From Burkholderia latens (GTDB lineage: Bacteria > Pseudomonadota > Gammaproteobacteria > Burkholderiales > Burkholderiaceae): a DNA stretch of 64,000 nt. Position 1 is the stretch's first letter. Each line of letters begins with the position of its first letter. The DNA lies in contig NZ_CP013435.1 of NCBI RefSeq assembly GCF_001718795.1, positions 3,267,738 to 3,331,737 of the forward strand, in the 5' to 3' direction. Below, one piece after another: positions 36,115-45,471 of this stretch. The translations under genes and the position numbers were made by a program. Below the pieces are notes generated by a model. The model had not been told where the DNA came from. It did not search any database and saw only the letters and a program-made list of their open reading frames with translations.

Positions 36115-36495
36115 ATGCCCGCGCTGAATCTCGACACCGACGCCGATCGGATCGCCGAGCGCCTCGCCGATCCCGACACGCTGCTGGTCGCCTGCCTGTG
36201 CGCCGACTGGTGCGGCACCTGCCGCGACTACCGTGCGGCCTTCGACCAACTCGCCGACGCGCATCCCGATGCATGCTTTGCGTGGATCGACATCGAGACC
36301 CATGCCGACCGGCTCGACGACCTCGACGTCGAGAATTTCCCGACGATTCTGATCGAGGACGCGAACACCGCGCGCTTCTTCGGCACAGTGCTGCCGCACG
36401 CGGCGATCGTCGAGCGGATGCTGGCCGACCTGAGCGCGGTGCCCGGTGCACCGCACGCACCGAAATTGCGCAACATCCTGAACGTCGAGGCTTGA
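36115..36495 (+). CDS. thioredoxin-family protein
   Basis: The 126-aa cytoplasmic protein has a thioredoxin fold with active-site CADWCGTC (CGTC redox pair near 33-36) and a cis-Pro in ENFPTIL. It lacks a signal peptide. It lies 36 bp after dprA on the same strand and may be co-transcribed. Substrate unknown. Confidence 0.85.
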   Translation: MPALNLDTDADRIAERLADPDTLLVACLCADWCGTCRDYRAAFDQLADAHPDACFAWIDIETHADRLDDLDVENFPTILIEDANTARFFGTVLPHAAIVERMLADLSAVPGAPHAPKLRNILNVEA

Positions 36496-36689
36496 ACGGC
36501 GCGGATGTCCGGCCGGGGTCGGATGGAATCGAGCAGGCCGCAGCAGCAGCCGCGCTTGCCGCCGTTGCAGCCCCCCTCTATGATGAGCCGCTTTTTACAC
36601 GCCGAGCCGTCGTCGTCGCCGCGTGTGCTATAAAGCCGTCGTAAAAGGGACCCACGCCGGCGAACCCGGTCTACCAACACACATCTGTC

Positions 36690-39287
36690 ATGTCCAAAGC
36701 ACTGATCATTGCGGAAAAGCCTTCTGTCGCGAACGACATCGCGCGCGCTTTGGGCGGCTTTACCAAGCATGACGAATACTTCGAGAGCGACGAATTCGTC
36801 CTGTCGTCCGCGGTCGGCCACCTGCTCGAAATCGCCGCCCCGGAAGAGTACGAGGTCAAGCGCGGGAAGTGGAGCTTCGCTCATCTGCCCGTCATCCCCC
36901 CGCATTTCGACCTGAACCCGATCGCAAAAAGCGAATCGCGCCTGAAGGTGCTCACCAAGCTGATGAAGCGCAAGGACGTCGATCGCCTGATCAACGCATG
37001 TGACGCGGGGCGCGAGGGCGAGCTGATTTTCCGCCTGATCGTGCAGCACGCGAAGGCGAAGCAGCCCGTCCAGCGCCTGTGGCTGCAATCGATGACGCCG
37101 CAGGCAATCCGCGACGGTTTCGCGCATCTGCGCAGCGACGCGGACATGCAGCCGCTCGCCGACGCAGCGCGCTGCCGCTCCGAGGCCGACTGGCTCGTCG
37201 GCATCAACGGCACGCGTGCGATGACGGCGTTCAACAGCAAGGGCGGCGGCTTCTTCCTCACGACCGTCGGCCGGGTGCAGACGCCAACGCTGTCGATCGT
37301 CGTCGAACGTGAAGAAAAAATTCGCCGTTTCGTCCCGCGCGACTATTGGGAAGTGAAGGCGGAGTTCGCGTGCGCCAGCGGCTTCTACGAAGGCAAGTGG
37401 TTCGACCCGAAATTCAAGCGCGACGAATTCGACCCGGAAAAGCGCGATTCACGGCTCTGGAGCTTGCCGGCCGCGGAAACGATCGTTGCCGCCTGCCGCG
37501 ACCAGATCGGCACGGTGTCCGAGGAATCGAAGCCGTCGACCCAGCTGTCGCCGCTGCTGTTCGACCTGACAAGCTTGCAGCGCGAGGCGAACAGCCGTTT
37601 CGGCTTCTCCGCGAAGAACACCCTCGGTCTCGCGCAGGCGCTGTATGAAAAGCACAAGGTACTGACCTACCCGCGTACCGATGCGCGCGCGCTGCCCGAA
37701 GACTACCTGTCGACGGTGCAGTCGACGCTCGAGATGCTCAAGGAGAGCCACAATTACCTGCCACATGCGAAGCAGGTGCTCGACAAAGGCTGGGTGAAGC
37801 CGAACAAGCGGATCTTCGACAATTCGAAAATCAGCGATCACTTTGCAATCATCCCGACGCTGCAGGCGCCGAAGTCGCTCTCCGAGCCGGAGCAAAAGCT
37901 GTACGACATGGTCGTCAAGCGCTTCCTCGCGGTGTTCTTCCCGGCCGCCGAATTCCGCGTCACGACCCGGATCACCGAGGTTGCCGGCCATCACTTCAAG
38001 ACGGAAGGCAAGGTCCTGGTCGAGCCGGGCTGGCTGCAGGTGTACGGCCGCGACGCCGAGGGCGCCGACGCGAACCTGGTACCGGTGCAGAAGGACGAGA
38101 AGGTGAAGACGGACGAGATCGCGGCCGTCGCGCTCGTGACGAAGCCGCCCGCACGCTACTCGGAAGCGACGCTGCTGTCCGCGATGGAAGGCGCGGGCAA
38201 GCTCGTCGAGGACGACGAGCTGCGCGAGGCGATGGCCGCGAAGGGCCTCGGCACGCCGGCGACGCGCGCAGCGATCATCGAAGGCCTGCTCGGCGAGAAG
38301 TATCTCGTGCGCGAAGGCCGCGAGCTGATTCCGACCGCGAAGGCGTTCCAGCTGATGACGCTGCTGCGCGGGCTCGGCGTGAAGGAACTGACCGCGCCCG
38401 AGCTCACCGGCGAATGGGAATACAAGCTGTCGCAGATGGAGCGCGGCAACCTCGGCCGCGATGCATTCATGCAGGAAATCGCCCGCATGACGCAACAGAT
38501 CGTCAAGCGCGCGAAGGAATACGACTCCGACACGATTCCCGGCGATTACGCGACGCTCGAGACGCCGTGCCCGAACTGCGGCGGCCAGGTGAAGGAAAAC
38601 TATCGCCGCTTCGCGTGCACGAAATGCGATTTCTCGATCTCGAAGATTCCGGGCAGCAGGCAGTTCGAAATCGCGGAAGTCGAGGAACTGCTGCGGGAGA
38701 AGACGATCGGGCCGCTGTCCGGTTTCCGCAGCAAGATGGGGCGCCCGTTCTCGGCGATCCTGAAGCTGTCGTTCGACGATGAAACGAAGAACTACAAGCT
38801 CGAGTTCGACTTCGGCCAGGATCAGGGCGGCGACGAAGGCGAAGCGCCCGACTTCTCCGCGCAAGAGCCGGTCGGCGCGTGCCCGAAGTGCAAGGGCCGC
38901 GTGTTCGAACACGGCATGAGCTACGTGTGCGAGCACTCGGTCGCGAATCCGAAAACCTGCGACTTCCGTTCGGGCAAGGTGATCCTGCAGCAGGAAATCA
39001 CGCGCGAACAGATGGCGAAGCTGCTTGCGGACGGCCGCACCGATCTGCTGCCGAACTTCAAGTCGTCACGCACCGGCCGCAACTTCAAGGCGTTCCTCGT
39101 GAAGCAGCCGGACGGCAAGATCGGTTTCGAGTTCGAGAAGAAGGAACCGAAGGCCGCCGCGGCGAAGAAGACGGCAAAATCGGCGACGAAGGACGCCGAA
39201 ACCGTGACGGAAGGTGCCGAAGAGAAACCGGCACCGGCGCGCAAGACCGCCGCCCGCAAGACGACGGCACGCAAGACGGGCTCGTGA
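36690..39287 (+). CDS. topB: DNA topoisomerase III
   Basis: The 865-aa type IA topoisomerase has an N-terminal Toprim domain (LIIAEKPSVANDIA, then DAGREGELIFR), the catalytic tyrosine in TYPRTDARALP and conserved GLGTPATRA. Two C-terminal zinc-finger-type regions follow (CPNCGG...CTKC at about 630-650 and CPKCKG near 730), with a Lys/Ala-rich basic tail. It decatenates DNA. It is followed by a strong terminator shared with the convergent LysR gene. Confidence 0.94.
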   Translation: MSKALIIAEKPSVANDIARALGGFTKHDEYFESDEFVLSSAVGHLLEIAAPEEYEVKRGKWSFAHLPVIPPHFDLNPIAKSESRLKVLTKLMKRKDVDRLINACDAGREGELIFRLIVQHAKAKQPVQRLWLQSMTPQAIRDGFAHLRSDADMQPLADAARCRSEADWLVGINGTRAMTAFNSKGGGFFLTTVGRVQTPTLSIVVEREEKIRRFVPRDYWEVKAEFACASGFYEGKWFDPKFKRDEFDPEKRDSRLWSLPAAETIVAACRDQIGTVSEESKPSTQLSPLLFDLTSLQREANSRFGFSAKNTLGLAQALYEKHKVLTYPRTDARALPEDYLSTVQSTLEMLKESHNYLPHAKQVLDKGWVKPNKRIFDNSKISDHFAIIPTLQAPKSLSEPEQKLYDMVVKRFLAVFFPAAEFRVTTRITEVAGHHFKTEGKVLVEPGWLQVYGRDAEGADANLVPVQKDEKVKTDEIAAVALVTKPPARYSEATLLSAMEGAGKLVEDDELREAMAAKGLGTPATRAAIIEGLLGEKYLVREGRELIPTAKAFQLMTLLRGLGVKELTAPELTGEWEYKLSQMERGNLGRDAFMQEIARMTQQIVKRAKEYDSDTIPGDYATLETPCPNCGGQVKENYRRFACTKCDFSISKIPGSRQFEIAEVEELLREKTIGPLSGFRSKMGRPFSAILKLSFDDETKNYKLEFDFGQDQGGDEGEAPDFSAQEPVGACPKCKGRVFEHGMSYVCEHSVANPKTCDFRSGKVILQQEITREQMAKLLADGRTDLLPNFKSSRTGRNFKAFLVKQPDGKIGFEFEKKEPKAAAAKKTAKSATKDAETVTEGAEEKPAPARKTAARKTTARKTGS

Positions 39288-39340
39288 CGACGTAACAGCC
39301 AGGGCGCCCCGGCGCGTCGCATGCCGGTCGCGCTGGCGAC

Positions 39341-39378
39341 AAAAAAACGCGGATCGATTGCTCGATCCGCGTTTTTTA
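39341..39378. terminator. bidirectional terminator between topB and LysR gene
   Basis: AACGCGGATCGA and TCGATCCGCGTT form a 12-bp stem with a TTGC loop, flanked by A-run and T-run on the two sides, so it can work for both converging genes. Confidence 0.85.
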
Positions 39379-39421
39379 TTGGCGCCGCCGCAGCGCCAGT
39401 GTGCGGTAACCGCGCGTGCCG

Positions 39422-40471
39422 TTACAGCGGCGACGGCGCCGCCACCCGCGCGCGCGGTGCACGTGCGAGACGCGGTTGCAGGTTCGGGCCTGTCGATTCG
39501 ACCGGATCCGCACGCATTTCGACGCCCACCGGCGCCGGCCCCGCACCCTGCGCGGCCCACTGCTCGCCCATCGTCGCGTCCGTCGAATGGCTGAAGTGTT
39601 CGACGAGATGGTCGATGAACGTGCGCACCTTCGCGGGCAGGTGGCGCCGGCTTGGGTATGCGATGTTGATTTCGACCTGCGGCAGCCGGAAATCCGGGAG
39701 CAGCCGCACCAGTGCACCGCGCGCGATGTCGCTGCCGATCAGGTAGCTCGGCAGAATCGCGACGCCCATCCCGAGCAGCGCGAACTGGCGCAGCATTGCG
39801 GTGTTGTTCGCGACGATCACGTTGGTCGGGCGCACGCGAACTTCGCCGTCCGGGCCCGTGAACACGCGCTCGTCGCCCCAGTATTCGGTCGGCAGGCTCA
39901 GGGCCGGGTGCTCGGCGAGCTGTTCCGGGTGGGTCGGCACACCATGCTTTTCGAGGTAGCTCGGGGTCGCGCACACGGTCATGCAGCCGGTGGTCAGCCG
40001 TCGCGTGACGATGCTCGCGCTGCGCATCTGGCGCGTGACGACGATCCCGACGTCGAAACCTTCCTCGACGAGATCGACCTGGCGGTCGACCAGCGTTAGG
40101 TCTGGCACCACTTTCGGGAAATTCTCCGTGTACGACTGCAGGACGGGAGCAAGGTTATGCAGGCCGAACACGACCGGCGCGACGATGCGCAACGTGCCGA
40201 CCGGCTCGTGATTGCGCGCGACGACCATCTGCTCGACATCCTCGAGCTCATCGAGAATCTGGCGCGCCCTCTCCAGATAGACCTGGCCCGACTCCGTCAG
40301 CGAAAGGCTGCGCGTGGTGCGGTTCAGCAACCGCGTGCCCAGCCGGCCTTCCAGATCGGCGACATGACGCGTCGCGACCGCGTTGGAAATATCCATTGCA
40401 CTCGCGGCCCGCGCGAAACTGCCGAGATCCGCAACCTTGACGAACACGCGCATCGACTGCAAATGATCCAT
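39422..40471 (-). CDS. LysR-family transcriptional regulator
   Basis: The 349-aa protein has a LysR winged-helix (about 1-60, FARAASAMDISNAVATRHVADLEGRLGTRLLNRTTRSLSLT) and an effector-binding domain to about 300. A Pro/Arg-rich C-terminal extension of about 45 residues is unusual. It diverges, across 425 bp, from a D-2-hydroxyacid dehydrogenase gene it may control. A perfect palindrome lies 22 bp upstream of its start. Confidence 0.88.
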   Translation of the reverse strand: MDHLQSMRVFVKVADLGSFARAASAMDISNAVATRHVADLEGRLGTRLLNRTTRSLSLTESGQVYLERARQILDELEDVEQMVVARNHEPVGTLRIVAPVVFGLHNLAPVLQSYTENFPKVVPDLTLVDRQVDLVEEGFDVGIVVTRQMRSASIVTRRLTTGCMTVCATPSYLEKHGVPTHPEQLAEHPALSLPTEYWGDERVFTGPDGEVRVRPTNVIVANNTAMLRQFALLGMGVAILPSYLIGSDIARGALVRLLPDFRLPQVEINIAYPSRRHLPAKVRTFIDHLVEHFSHSTDATMGEQWAAQGAGPAPVGVEMRADPVESTGPNLQPRLARAPRARVAAPSPL

Positions 40472-40492
40472 AAACGACTCCTGCCGCTGTTA

Positions 40493-40508
40493 CAACTTCA
40501 AAAAGTTG
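40493..40508. promoter_or_regulatory. palindrome upstream of LysR regulator
   Basis: CAACTT, four bases, AAGTTG forms a 16-bp palindrome 22 bp before the LysR start. Length and location fit an autoregulatory LysR site. The remaining intergenic DNA up to 40896 shows no other gene. Confidence 0.45.
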
Positions 40509-40896
40509 AAGCAAATGCGTAATTCTCCTACGACAGCGGAAATGATGCAGAGTTGCTCAACAACACGGTCGTTCGCGATAAAAATAGTCAAAAATCCTCA
40601 CCGATCGCGAACGGATGATCCAATTATTCTGATTGGAGCAACAATTGGGTGAACCTCAGCCTCGAGGCGGCCGAATCAGAAAGGACATGTTTGATGCGAC
40701 ACAGCAGCGCACCCCGCGCGCGGTACGGGGGTGCCGCGGCGTCAGGCCTGCGCCGATTGCGGCGGAGCGTAACAACCTGTTAAAAAGGTCCCACGAAGGC
40801 CGCGGAAGTAGCATCATGTCGGCCCCGGCCCGGCGGCACGGGCGCGCAATGTGCGCCGCCGCCGGTGCCGCTTTCAACGCGCGACTCCCGCTGACC

Positions 40897-41910
40897 ATGA
40901 AAATTGCCATTCTCGACGACTACCAGGACGCCGTCCGCAAGCTGAACTGCTTCGAGATGCTCGCCGAGCACGACGTGAAGGTCTTCAACAACACGGTGCG
41001 CGGCCTGGGGCAACTCGCGAGCCGTCTGGCGGAAGTCGAGGCGCTCGTGCTGATCCGCGAGCGCACGCCGATTTCGTCGCAACTGCTCGCGAAGCTGCCG
41101 AACCTGCGCATGATCAGCCAGACCGGCCGCATCTCGAGCCACATCGACCTCGAAGCCTGTACCGACCGCGGCATCGCGGTACTCGAAGGTACGGGTTCGC
41201 CGGTCGCGCCGGCTGAATTGACGTGGGCGCTCGTGATGGCAGCGCAGCGCCGGATTCCGCAATACGTCGCGAACCTGAAACAGGGTGCGTGGCAGCAGTC
41301 GGGCCTGAAGACCTCGGCGCTGCCGCCGAACTTCGGTCTCGGCCAGGTGCTGCGCGGCCAGACGCTAGGGATCTGGGGCTACGGCAAGATCGGGCGGCTG
41401 GTTGCCGGCTACGGCAAGGCATTCGGGATGAACGTGATGATCTGGGGCCGCGAGCATTCGCTCGAGGCCGCACGCGCCGACGGCTACACGGCCGCCGAGA
41501 GCCGCGACGCGCTGTTCGAGCAGAGCGACGTGCTGTCGCTGCACCTGCGCCTGCACGACGACACGCGCGGAATCGTCAAGCAGGAAGACCTGATGCGGAT
41601 GAAGCCGACGTCGCTGCTCGTCAACACGAGCCGCGCGGAGCTGCTCGAGGAGAACGCGCTCGTCAACGCGCTGTCGCACAACCGTCCGGGGATGGTCGCG
41701 ATCGACGTGTTCGAAAGCGAGCCGATCCTGCAGGGCTACAGCCTGCTGCGGATGGAAAACGTGATTTGCACGCCGCACATCGGCTACGTCGAGCGCGAGA
41801 GCTACGAGCTCTATTTCAGCGCGGCATTCAAGAACATCCTCGCGTTCGACCAGGGCGACCTGTCGAGCGTCGTCAATCCGGAAGCGCTGACGCCGCGTCG
41901 TGTGCGCTGA
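40897..41910 (+). CDS. D-2-hydroxyacid dehydrogenase family protein
   Basis: The 337-aa protein has an NAD-binding Rossmann domain with GIWGYGKIGRLVA (about 150-165) and the catalytic Arg, Glu and His of the D-isomer 2-hydroxyacid dehydrogenases; TPHIGYVE supplies the His. It would interconvert a 2-hydroxy and a 2-oxo acid; the substrate is unknown. The ATG at 40897 (MKIAIL) starts the homology, although the frame is open from 40633. Confidence 0.88.
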   Translation: MKIAILDDYQDAVRKLNCFEMLAEHDVKVFNNTVRGLGQLASRLAEVEALVLIRERTPISSQLLAKLPNLRMISQTGRISSHIDLEACTDRGIAVLEGTGSPVAPAELTWALVMAAQRRIPQYVANLKQGAWQQSGLKTSALPPNFGLGQVLRGQTLGIWGYGKIGRLVAGYGKAFGMNVMIWGREHSLEAARADGYTAAESRDALFEQSDVLSLHLRLHDDTRGIVKQEDLMRMKPTSLLVNTSRAELLEENALVNALSHNRPGMVAIDVFESEPILQGYSLLRMENVICTPHIGYVERESYELYFSAAFKNILAFDQGDLSSVVNPEALTPRRVR

Positions 41911-41971
41911 TCGCTGACCGCTGACAGGGCGGCCGCGCTCGCTGCGCGGCCGTACTTCCCGCGCCTGCTCT

Positions 41972-42838
41972 TCAGGCGACCGCGCGGCCGCCCGTCATCG
42001 CGGCGACACGCGTGAGGAAATGCTCGCCGTCGCGCCGCCCGAGGTCGTACGCATGCTGCATCTGCGACGGACTCGTGTAATCCCAGCTCGAAATCGGCAC
42101 CTTGCTCGACGGCTGTACGTAGAGCCGCCGCTGGTCGCCATGCGCGACCGTGAACATCTGTGGACGCGGATACAGCCGCGTGACGAGCACCAGCACGTCG
42201 CCGGGCGACGGATCGAGCGCGCCGACCGGTACGTTGTCGACCATCCCGCCGTCGAGCACCGGCCGGCCGCCGCGCCGCAGCACCGGCGTGAACGGTGGCG
42301 TGCACGACGACTGCAGGATCAGGTCGGCGAGTTCGTCGACGTTCGCGCAGGCCTGCGCGCGCACGAACTCCGGCCGAAAGCCGAGCGTGCGCCCGAGCGT
42401 CGGGTGCAGCGTCTTGCGCAGGTACTTTTCGATGTTGTACGCGACGAGGCCCGCGGCGACCGCGCTGCGCGCACCGAGCCAGCGCGGCACGTGCGATACG
42501 CCGATACGGATCTCCGGCGCATCCGCGAGCCGCGCGAACGGCTCGCCGTAGATGTCGAGCAATGCCTGGCGGTAGATCCGGTAATGCGGAAACACCGGCT
42601 CGCGCCCGAACAGGTTGCGCCAGTATGCGTTCTTGCGGTTGTGGCGCAGCGCTTCCTCGTAGTAGCGCATCACCCACGCAGCGTCGCGCGTATACAGCAT
42701 GCATGCAGTCGCCGCGCCGGCCGAGATGCCGGCGATCACGCGCGGGCGCAAGCCGAGCGCCGGTTGCGCGACGTCCCAGAAGCCGGCCTGCCACCAGCAG
42801 CGATTGCCGCCGCCCGCGAACACGATCTGGTCGAACAT
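41972..42838 (-). CDS. patatin-like phospholipase
   Basis: The 288-aa protein has the oxyanion GGGNR stretch (9-13), nucleophile motif GISAG (about 38-42) and catalytic DGG (in LDGGMVDNV). These are the Ser-Asp dyad of patatin-like acyl hydrolases. No signal peptide is seen. The start at 42838 follows an 8-bp gap from the thioesterase stop, suggesting one operon. Confidence 0.86.
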   Translation of the reverse strand: MFDQIVFAGGGNRCWWQAGFWDVAQPALGLRPRVIAGISAGAATACMLYTRDAAWVMRYYEEALRHNRKNAYWRNLFGREPVFPHYRIYRQALLDIYGEPFARLADAPEIRIGVSHVPRWLGARSAVAAGLVAYNIEKYLRKTLHPTLGRTLGFRPEFVRAQACANVDELADLILQSSCTPPFTPVLRRGGRPVLDGGMVDNVPVGALDPSPGDVLVLVTRLYPRPQMFTVAHGDQRRLYVQPSSKVPISSWDYTSPSQMQHAYDLGRRDGEHFLTRVAAMTGGRAVA

Positions 42839-42846
42839 CGCGCCGC

Positions 42847-43251
42847 TCAGCTGACGAGCGCGTACGTCGACGTCGCGTGCACGGCCATTTTGCCGTCCTC
42901 GTCGAACAATTCGACTTCGCCGAACACGAGATTGCGACCCATCCGCAGCACGCGCGCGGTGACGAGCACGTCGCCCTTGCGCACCGGGCGCATGAAGTTG
43001 GTGTTCAGCGACACGGTCGTCATCGGCCGGAATTCGCCGAGCGCGACCGAGATCGCGACAACCATCGCGGTGTCGGCTGCGGCCGTGAACACCTGGCCGC
43101 AGATGATGCCGCCCGAATGACGGAATTCGCCGGAAAACGGCAGGCGCATCGTGACGCTGTCGTCGCCGATCGATACGGGGACCAGACCCAGCGAGCGGAC
43201 CCACGGGGCCAGCAGGCGATCCAGCAATTCGCGGACTGCGTTTTCGTCCAT
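42847..43251 (-). CDS. PaaI-family acyl-CoA thioesterase
   Basis: The 134-aa hotdog-fold protein has the HSGGIICGQVFTAAADTAM motif of PaaI/YigI-type thioesterases. It would hydrolyse acyl-CoA. The start at 43251 (MDENAV) is the best fit. It precedes the patatin gene on the same strand. Confidence 0.85.
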   Translation of the reverse strand: MDENAVRELLDRLLAPWVRSLGLVPVSIGDDSVTMRLPFSGEFRHSGGIICGQVFTAAADTAMVVAISVALGEFRPMTTVSLNTNFMRPVRKGDVLVTARVLRMGRNLVFGEVELFDEDGKMAVHATSTYALVS

Positions 43252-43398
43252 CTTCGAATGCCCTGAAAGCGTTGCGCGACCGCCGCGCAACAGTTGGTCG
43301 TCATCATACCGGGAGCGGGCCAACTGCGATCGCTCGTTATCCCGCCGGCGGCGGCACATGCCGCGACAAAATATTTTGACGGAATTTGGAGAAAAGGC

Positions 43399-43427
43399 TT
43401 GCCAAGGCCGAAATACCCGTGCATAAT
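43399..43427 (+). promoter_or_regulatory. promoter of tRNA-Lys
   Basis: TTGCCA (43399-43404), a 17-bp spacer and CATAAT (43422-43427) lie 13 bp upstream of the tRNA. Confidence 0.7.
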
Positions 43428-43440
43428 CTTTCTTCTGTTG

Positions 43441-43516
43441 GGGGCGTTAGCTCAGTTGGTAGAGCAGCGGACTCTTAATCCGTAGGTCGAGTGTTCGAGT
43501 CACTCACGCCCCACCA
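43441..43516 (+). tRNA. tRNA-Lys (CTT)
   Basis: The 76-nt gene with encoded CCA has acceptor stem GGGGCGT/ACGCCCC, anticodon loop CTCTTAA (anticodon CTT) and T-loop TTCGAGT. All arms pair well. Confidence 0.95.
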
Positions 43517-43525
43517 GGAATTTCG

Positions 43526-43557
43526 AAGGCCGGTCAGCGCAAGCTGACCGGCCTTTT
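43526..43557 (+). terminator. rho-independent terminator after tRNA-Lys
   Basis: AAGGCCGGTCAGC and GCTGACCGGCCTT form a 13-bp stem with a GCAA loop, followed by TTTT. The rest of the gap to 43848 holds no recognised element. Confidence 0.88.
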
Positions 43558-43848
43558 CCATTTCCGCCGCTTCCCCGCCCTCTGCCCGCACCACGGTAGC
43601 CCGTCAGTTCAATCCCTCGCGCGCGCACTTTCCGCTAGAATCGTCCGATAAATATCACACGACCGACACGTGATCGCCGCATCGCGAGCCGGCACTGAGA
43701 GAGCATGGGACGTCATACATGGAATCATGTGAGCGAGACGCGACCATTGAGAGGGCATGGTCACGCCGACAGCGGCGCGCACGTCACGCCGCGCCACCCA
43801 CCCGATCGCATCCGGATTCATCGCACCACGCGCGCAGCGGATCCGCCG

Positions 43849-44754
43849 ATGCTGCGTAAGGACGCACTCGTCGCCTTTGCGCTCGGCATTGCGCTGCTCG
43901 TCGTCGCAGCTGGGCTCGCCGTCATCGGAACCGCCGCTTCGGGCAACCTCATCCGCGCACCGGGCACGGTCGTGCGCATCGTGCAGGACAGCGACGCGAT
44001 GCGCGCGTACCGCCCGATCGTTGCTTACCTCGCGAACGATGGCCGACGCCGTGAAGTCGTCGGCAATACTGCATCGCTGGTTCCGGCTTACGACATCGGC
44101 GAAAGCGTCGACGTACTGATCGATCCCGATCATCCGAACCGTCCTGCGCTGGTCGACGATTTCGCACAACGCTGGCTTCCCGTAGCGGTGCCGGCGCTGC
44201 TCGCGGTCGCGTCGCTCGCGATCGGCAGCCTGCTGTACGTGAGCGAGCGGCGCAGTCGTCACGGCAGCGCGCCATCGGCCGCGCCTACCGGCAACATGGC
44301 ACCGCGCCGCTGGAACATCGCGGTTGCGCTGCTTCCGATCGCGATCGGCACCGGCTTGCTGGCCGGTGCCGGCGCAGCCGGCCTGCGCGAATGGCAGATC
44401 GCCCGTCAATACGCGCACTCGACAGGTCACGTCGTCGAGATCGCGCAAACCGCACGCTCGCCCCACACCTCCGCGTCGCTCTATTCGGCGATTGTCGCGT
44501 TCACGACCGACAGCGGCCGCACGATCCGTTTCACGCAAGGGTCGGCGTCGTCGCGCCCCACGCTGTACGAAGGCGAGATCGTGAACGTGCTGTACGACCC
44601 CGTCACACCGGAGCGCGCCGTCATCGACCAGTTCTGGGAGCGCTGGGGGCTCACCGCGATCCTGTTCGCGATCGGCGCGCCGCTCCTCGTCGCCGGACTG
44701 TTCGTCGCCGGCGCGCTGTGGCCCGAGAATCGACCGCACGAACTCCCCGAATGA
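43849..44754 (+). CDS. DUF3592 membrane protein
   Basis: The 301-aa protein contains two DUF3592 units, each a membrane helix followed by a small beta domain ending with a vlvDPdhPn-type strand (IDPDHPNRPALVDDFAQRW, then YDPVTPERAVIDQFWERWG). Four membrane segments are seen (about 8-30, 110-135, 155-180, 270-295). The frame opens at 43705, but MLRKDALV at 43849 starts the homology. Function of the family is unknown. Confidence 0.82.
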   Translation: MLRKDALVAFALGIALLVVAAGLAVIGTAASGNLIRAPGTVVRIVQDSDAMRAYRPIVAYLANDGRRREVVGNTASLVPAYDIGESVDVLIDPDHPNRPALVDDFAQRWLPVAVPALLAVASLAIGSLLYVSERRSRHGSAPSAAPTGNMAPRRWNIAVALLPIAIGTGLLAGAGAAGLREWQIARQYAHSTGHVVEIAQTARSPHTSASLYSAIVAFTTDSGRTIRFTQGSASSRPTLYEGEIVNVLYDPVTPERAVIDQFWERWGLTAILFAIGAPLLVAGLFVAGALWPENRPHELPE

Positions 44755-44778
44755 TGCACGTGGTGTGCCGCTTGCCCG

Positions 44779-45390
44779 TCATCGCTCCCTGAACGCTTCG
44801 GCCTTCGCGCGGTTCCCGCACGTGCGCATGTCGCACCAGCGCCGTCCGACGCCGCGACCGCGATCCACGAAAAACCACGTGCAGCGGCCGCACTGCCGTA
44901 TGCGCGCGAAATCGTCGCTGCGCAGCAGCTGCTCGAATCCGAGCGCGGCCGCATCGATCCAGCGCGACGCCGCGCGCGCATCGGGCCGCCACGCAAAGCG
45001 GCCATCGATCGCGTCGAACGTGCTGCGTCCGATCGCATCGCGAATCGCCATCGAAAGCCGATCGGCCGCGCGCGCACCGGCGCTGCCGCCGCCGGCCGTC
45101 AGGTGCGCAAGCGCCGCATGCGCATCCTCGCGAAAGCGACGCAATTCGACCAGTTCGTTTGCGCCGTCCTGTCGTGGATGACGCAGAAACCGCGTGAGGT
45201 CGGCCTGCCCCAGCAATCCCGACTTCCCGGCCCACGCACGCACGGCCTGCCAGTCGACGAGCTTCTCGTCGTCGCGCGTCTTCCCCGTATCGGCGACCGT
45301 GTTCAGGAAGTCCAGCGCCGGATGGCCGCCAATGAAATCCGCCGCGCCCCAGCTGTATGCCGGCCGCGCAGGCTCGCGTCGAGTAACCAT
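44779..45390 (-). CDS. CGNR zinc-finger (ABATE) transcriptional regulator
   Basis: The 203-aa protein has an ABATE domain (N-terminal GGHPALDFLNTV) and a C-terminal CGNR zinc finger with CGRCTWFFVD and WCDMRTCGNRAKAEAF. It diverges from an alpha/beta hydrolase across an 81-bp gap holding a perfect 9-bp palindrome, so it is probably the regulator of that gene and of itself. Confidence 0.87.
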   Translation of the reverse strand: MVTRREPARPAYSWGAADFIGGHPALDFLNTVADTGKTRDDEKLVDWQAVRAWAGKSGLLGQADLTRFLRHPRQDGANELVELRRFREDAHAALAHLTAGGGSAGARAADRLSMAIRDAIGRSTFDAIDGRFAWRPDARAASRWIDAAALGFEQLLRSDDFARIRQCGRCTWFFVDRGRGVGRRWCDMRTCGNRAKAEAFRER

Positions 45391-45430
45391 TTATTCGATC
45401 CTATAGGTTTCATGTCCGGGCAAACCGGCG

Positions 45431-45457
45431 TAACCTGTTAACGACCAAAACAGGTTA
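45431..45457. promoter_or_regulatory. operator-like palindrome between CGNR regulator and hydrolase
   Basis: TAACCTGTT (45431-45439) and AACAGGTTA (45449-45457) form a perfect 9-bp inverted repeat with a 9-bp spacer, 14 bp before the hydrolase ATG and just ahead of its GGAGG. The position would block transcription or translation initiation. Confidence 0.65.
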
Positions 45458-45471
45458 TCACGGAGGCAGCG

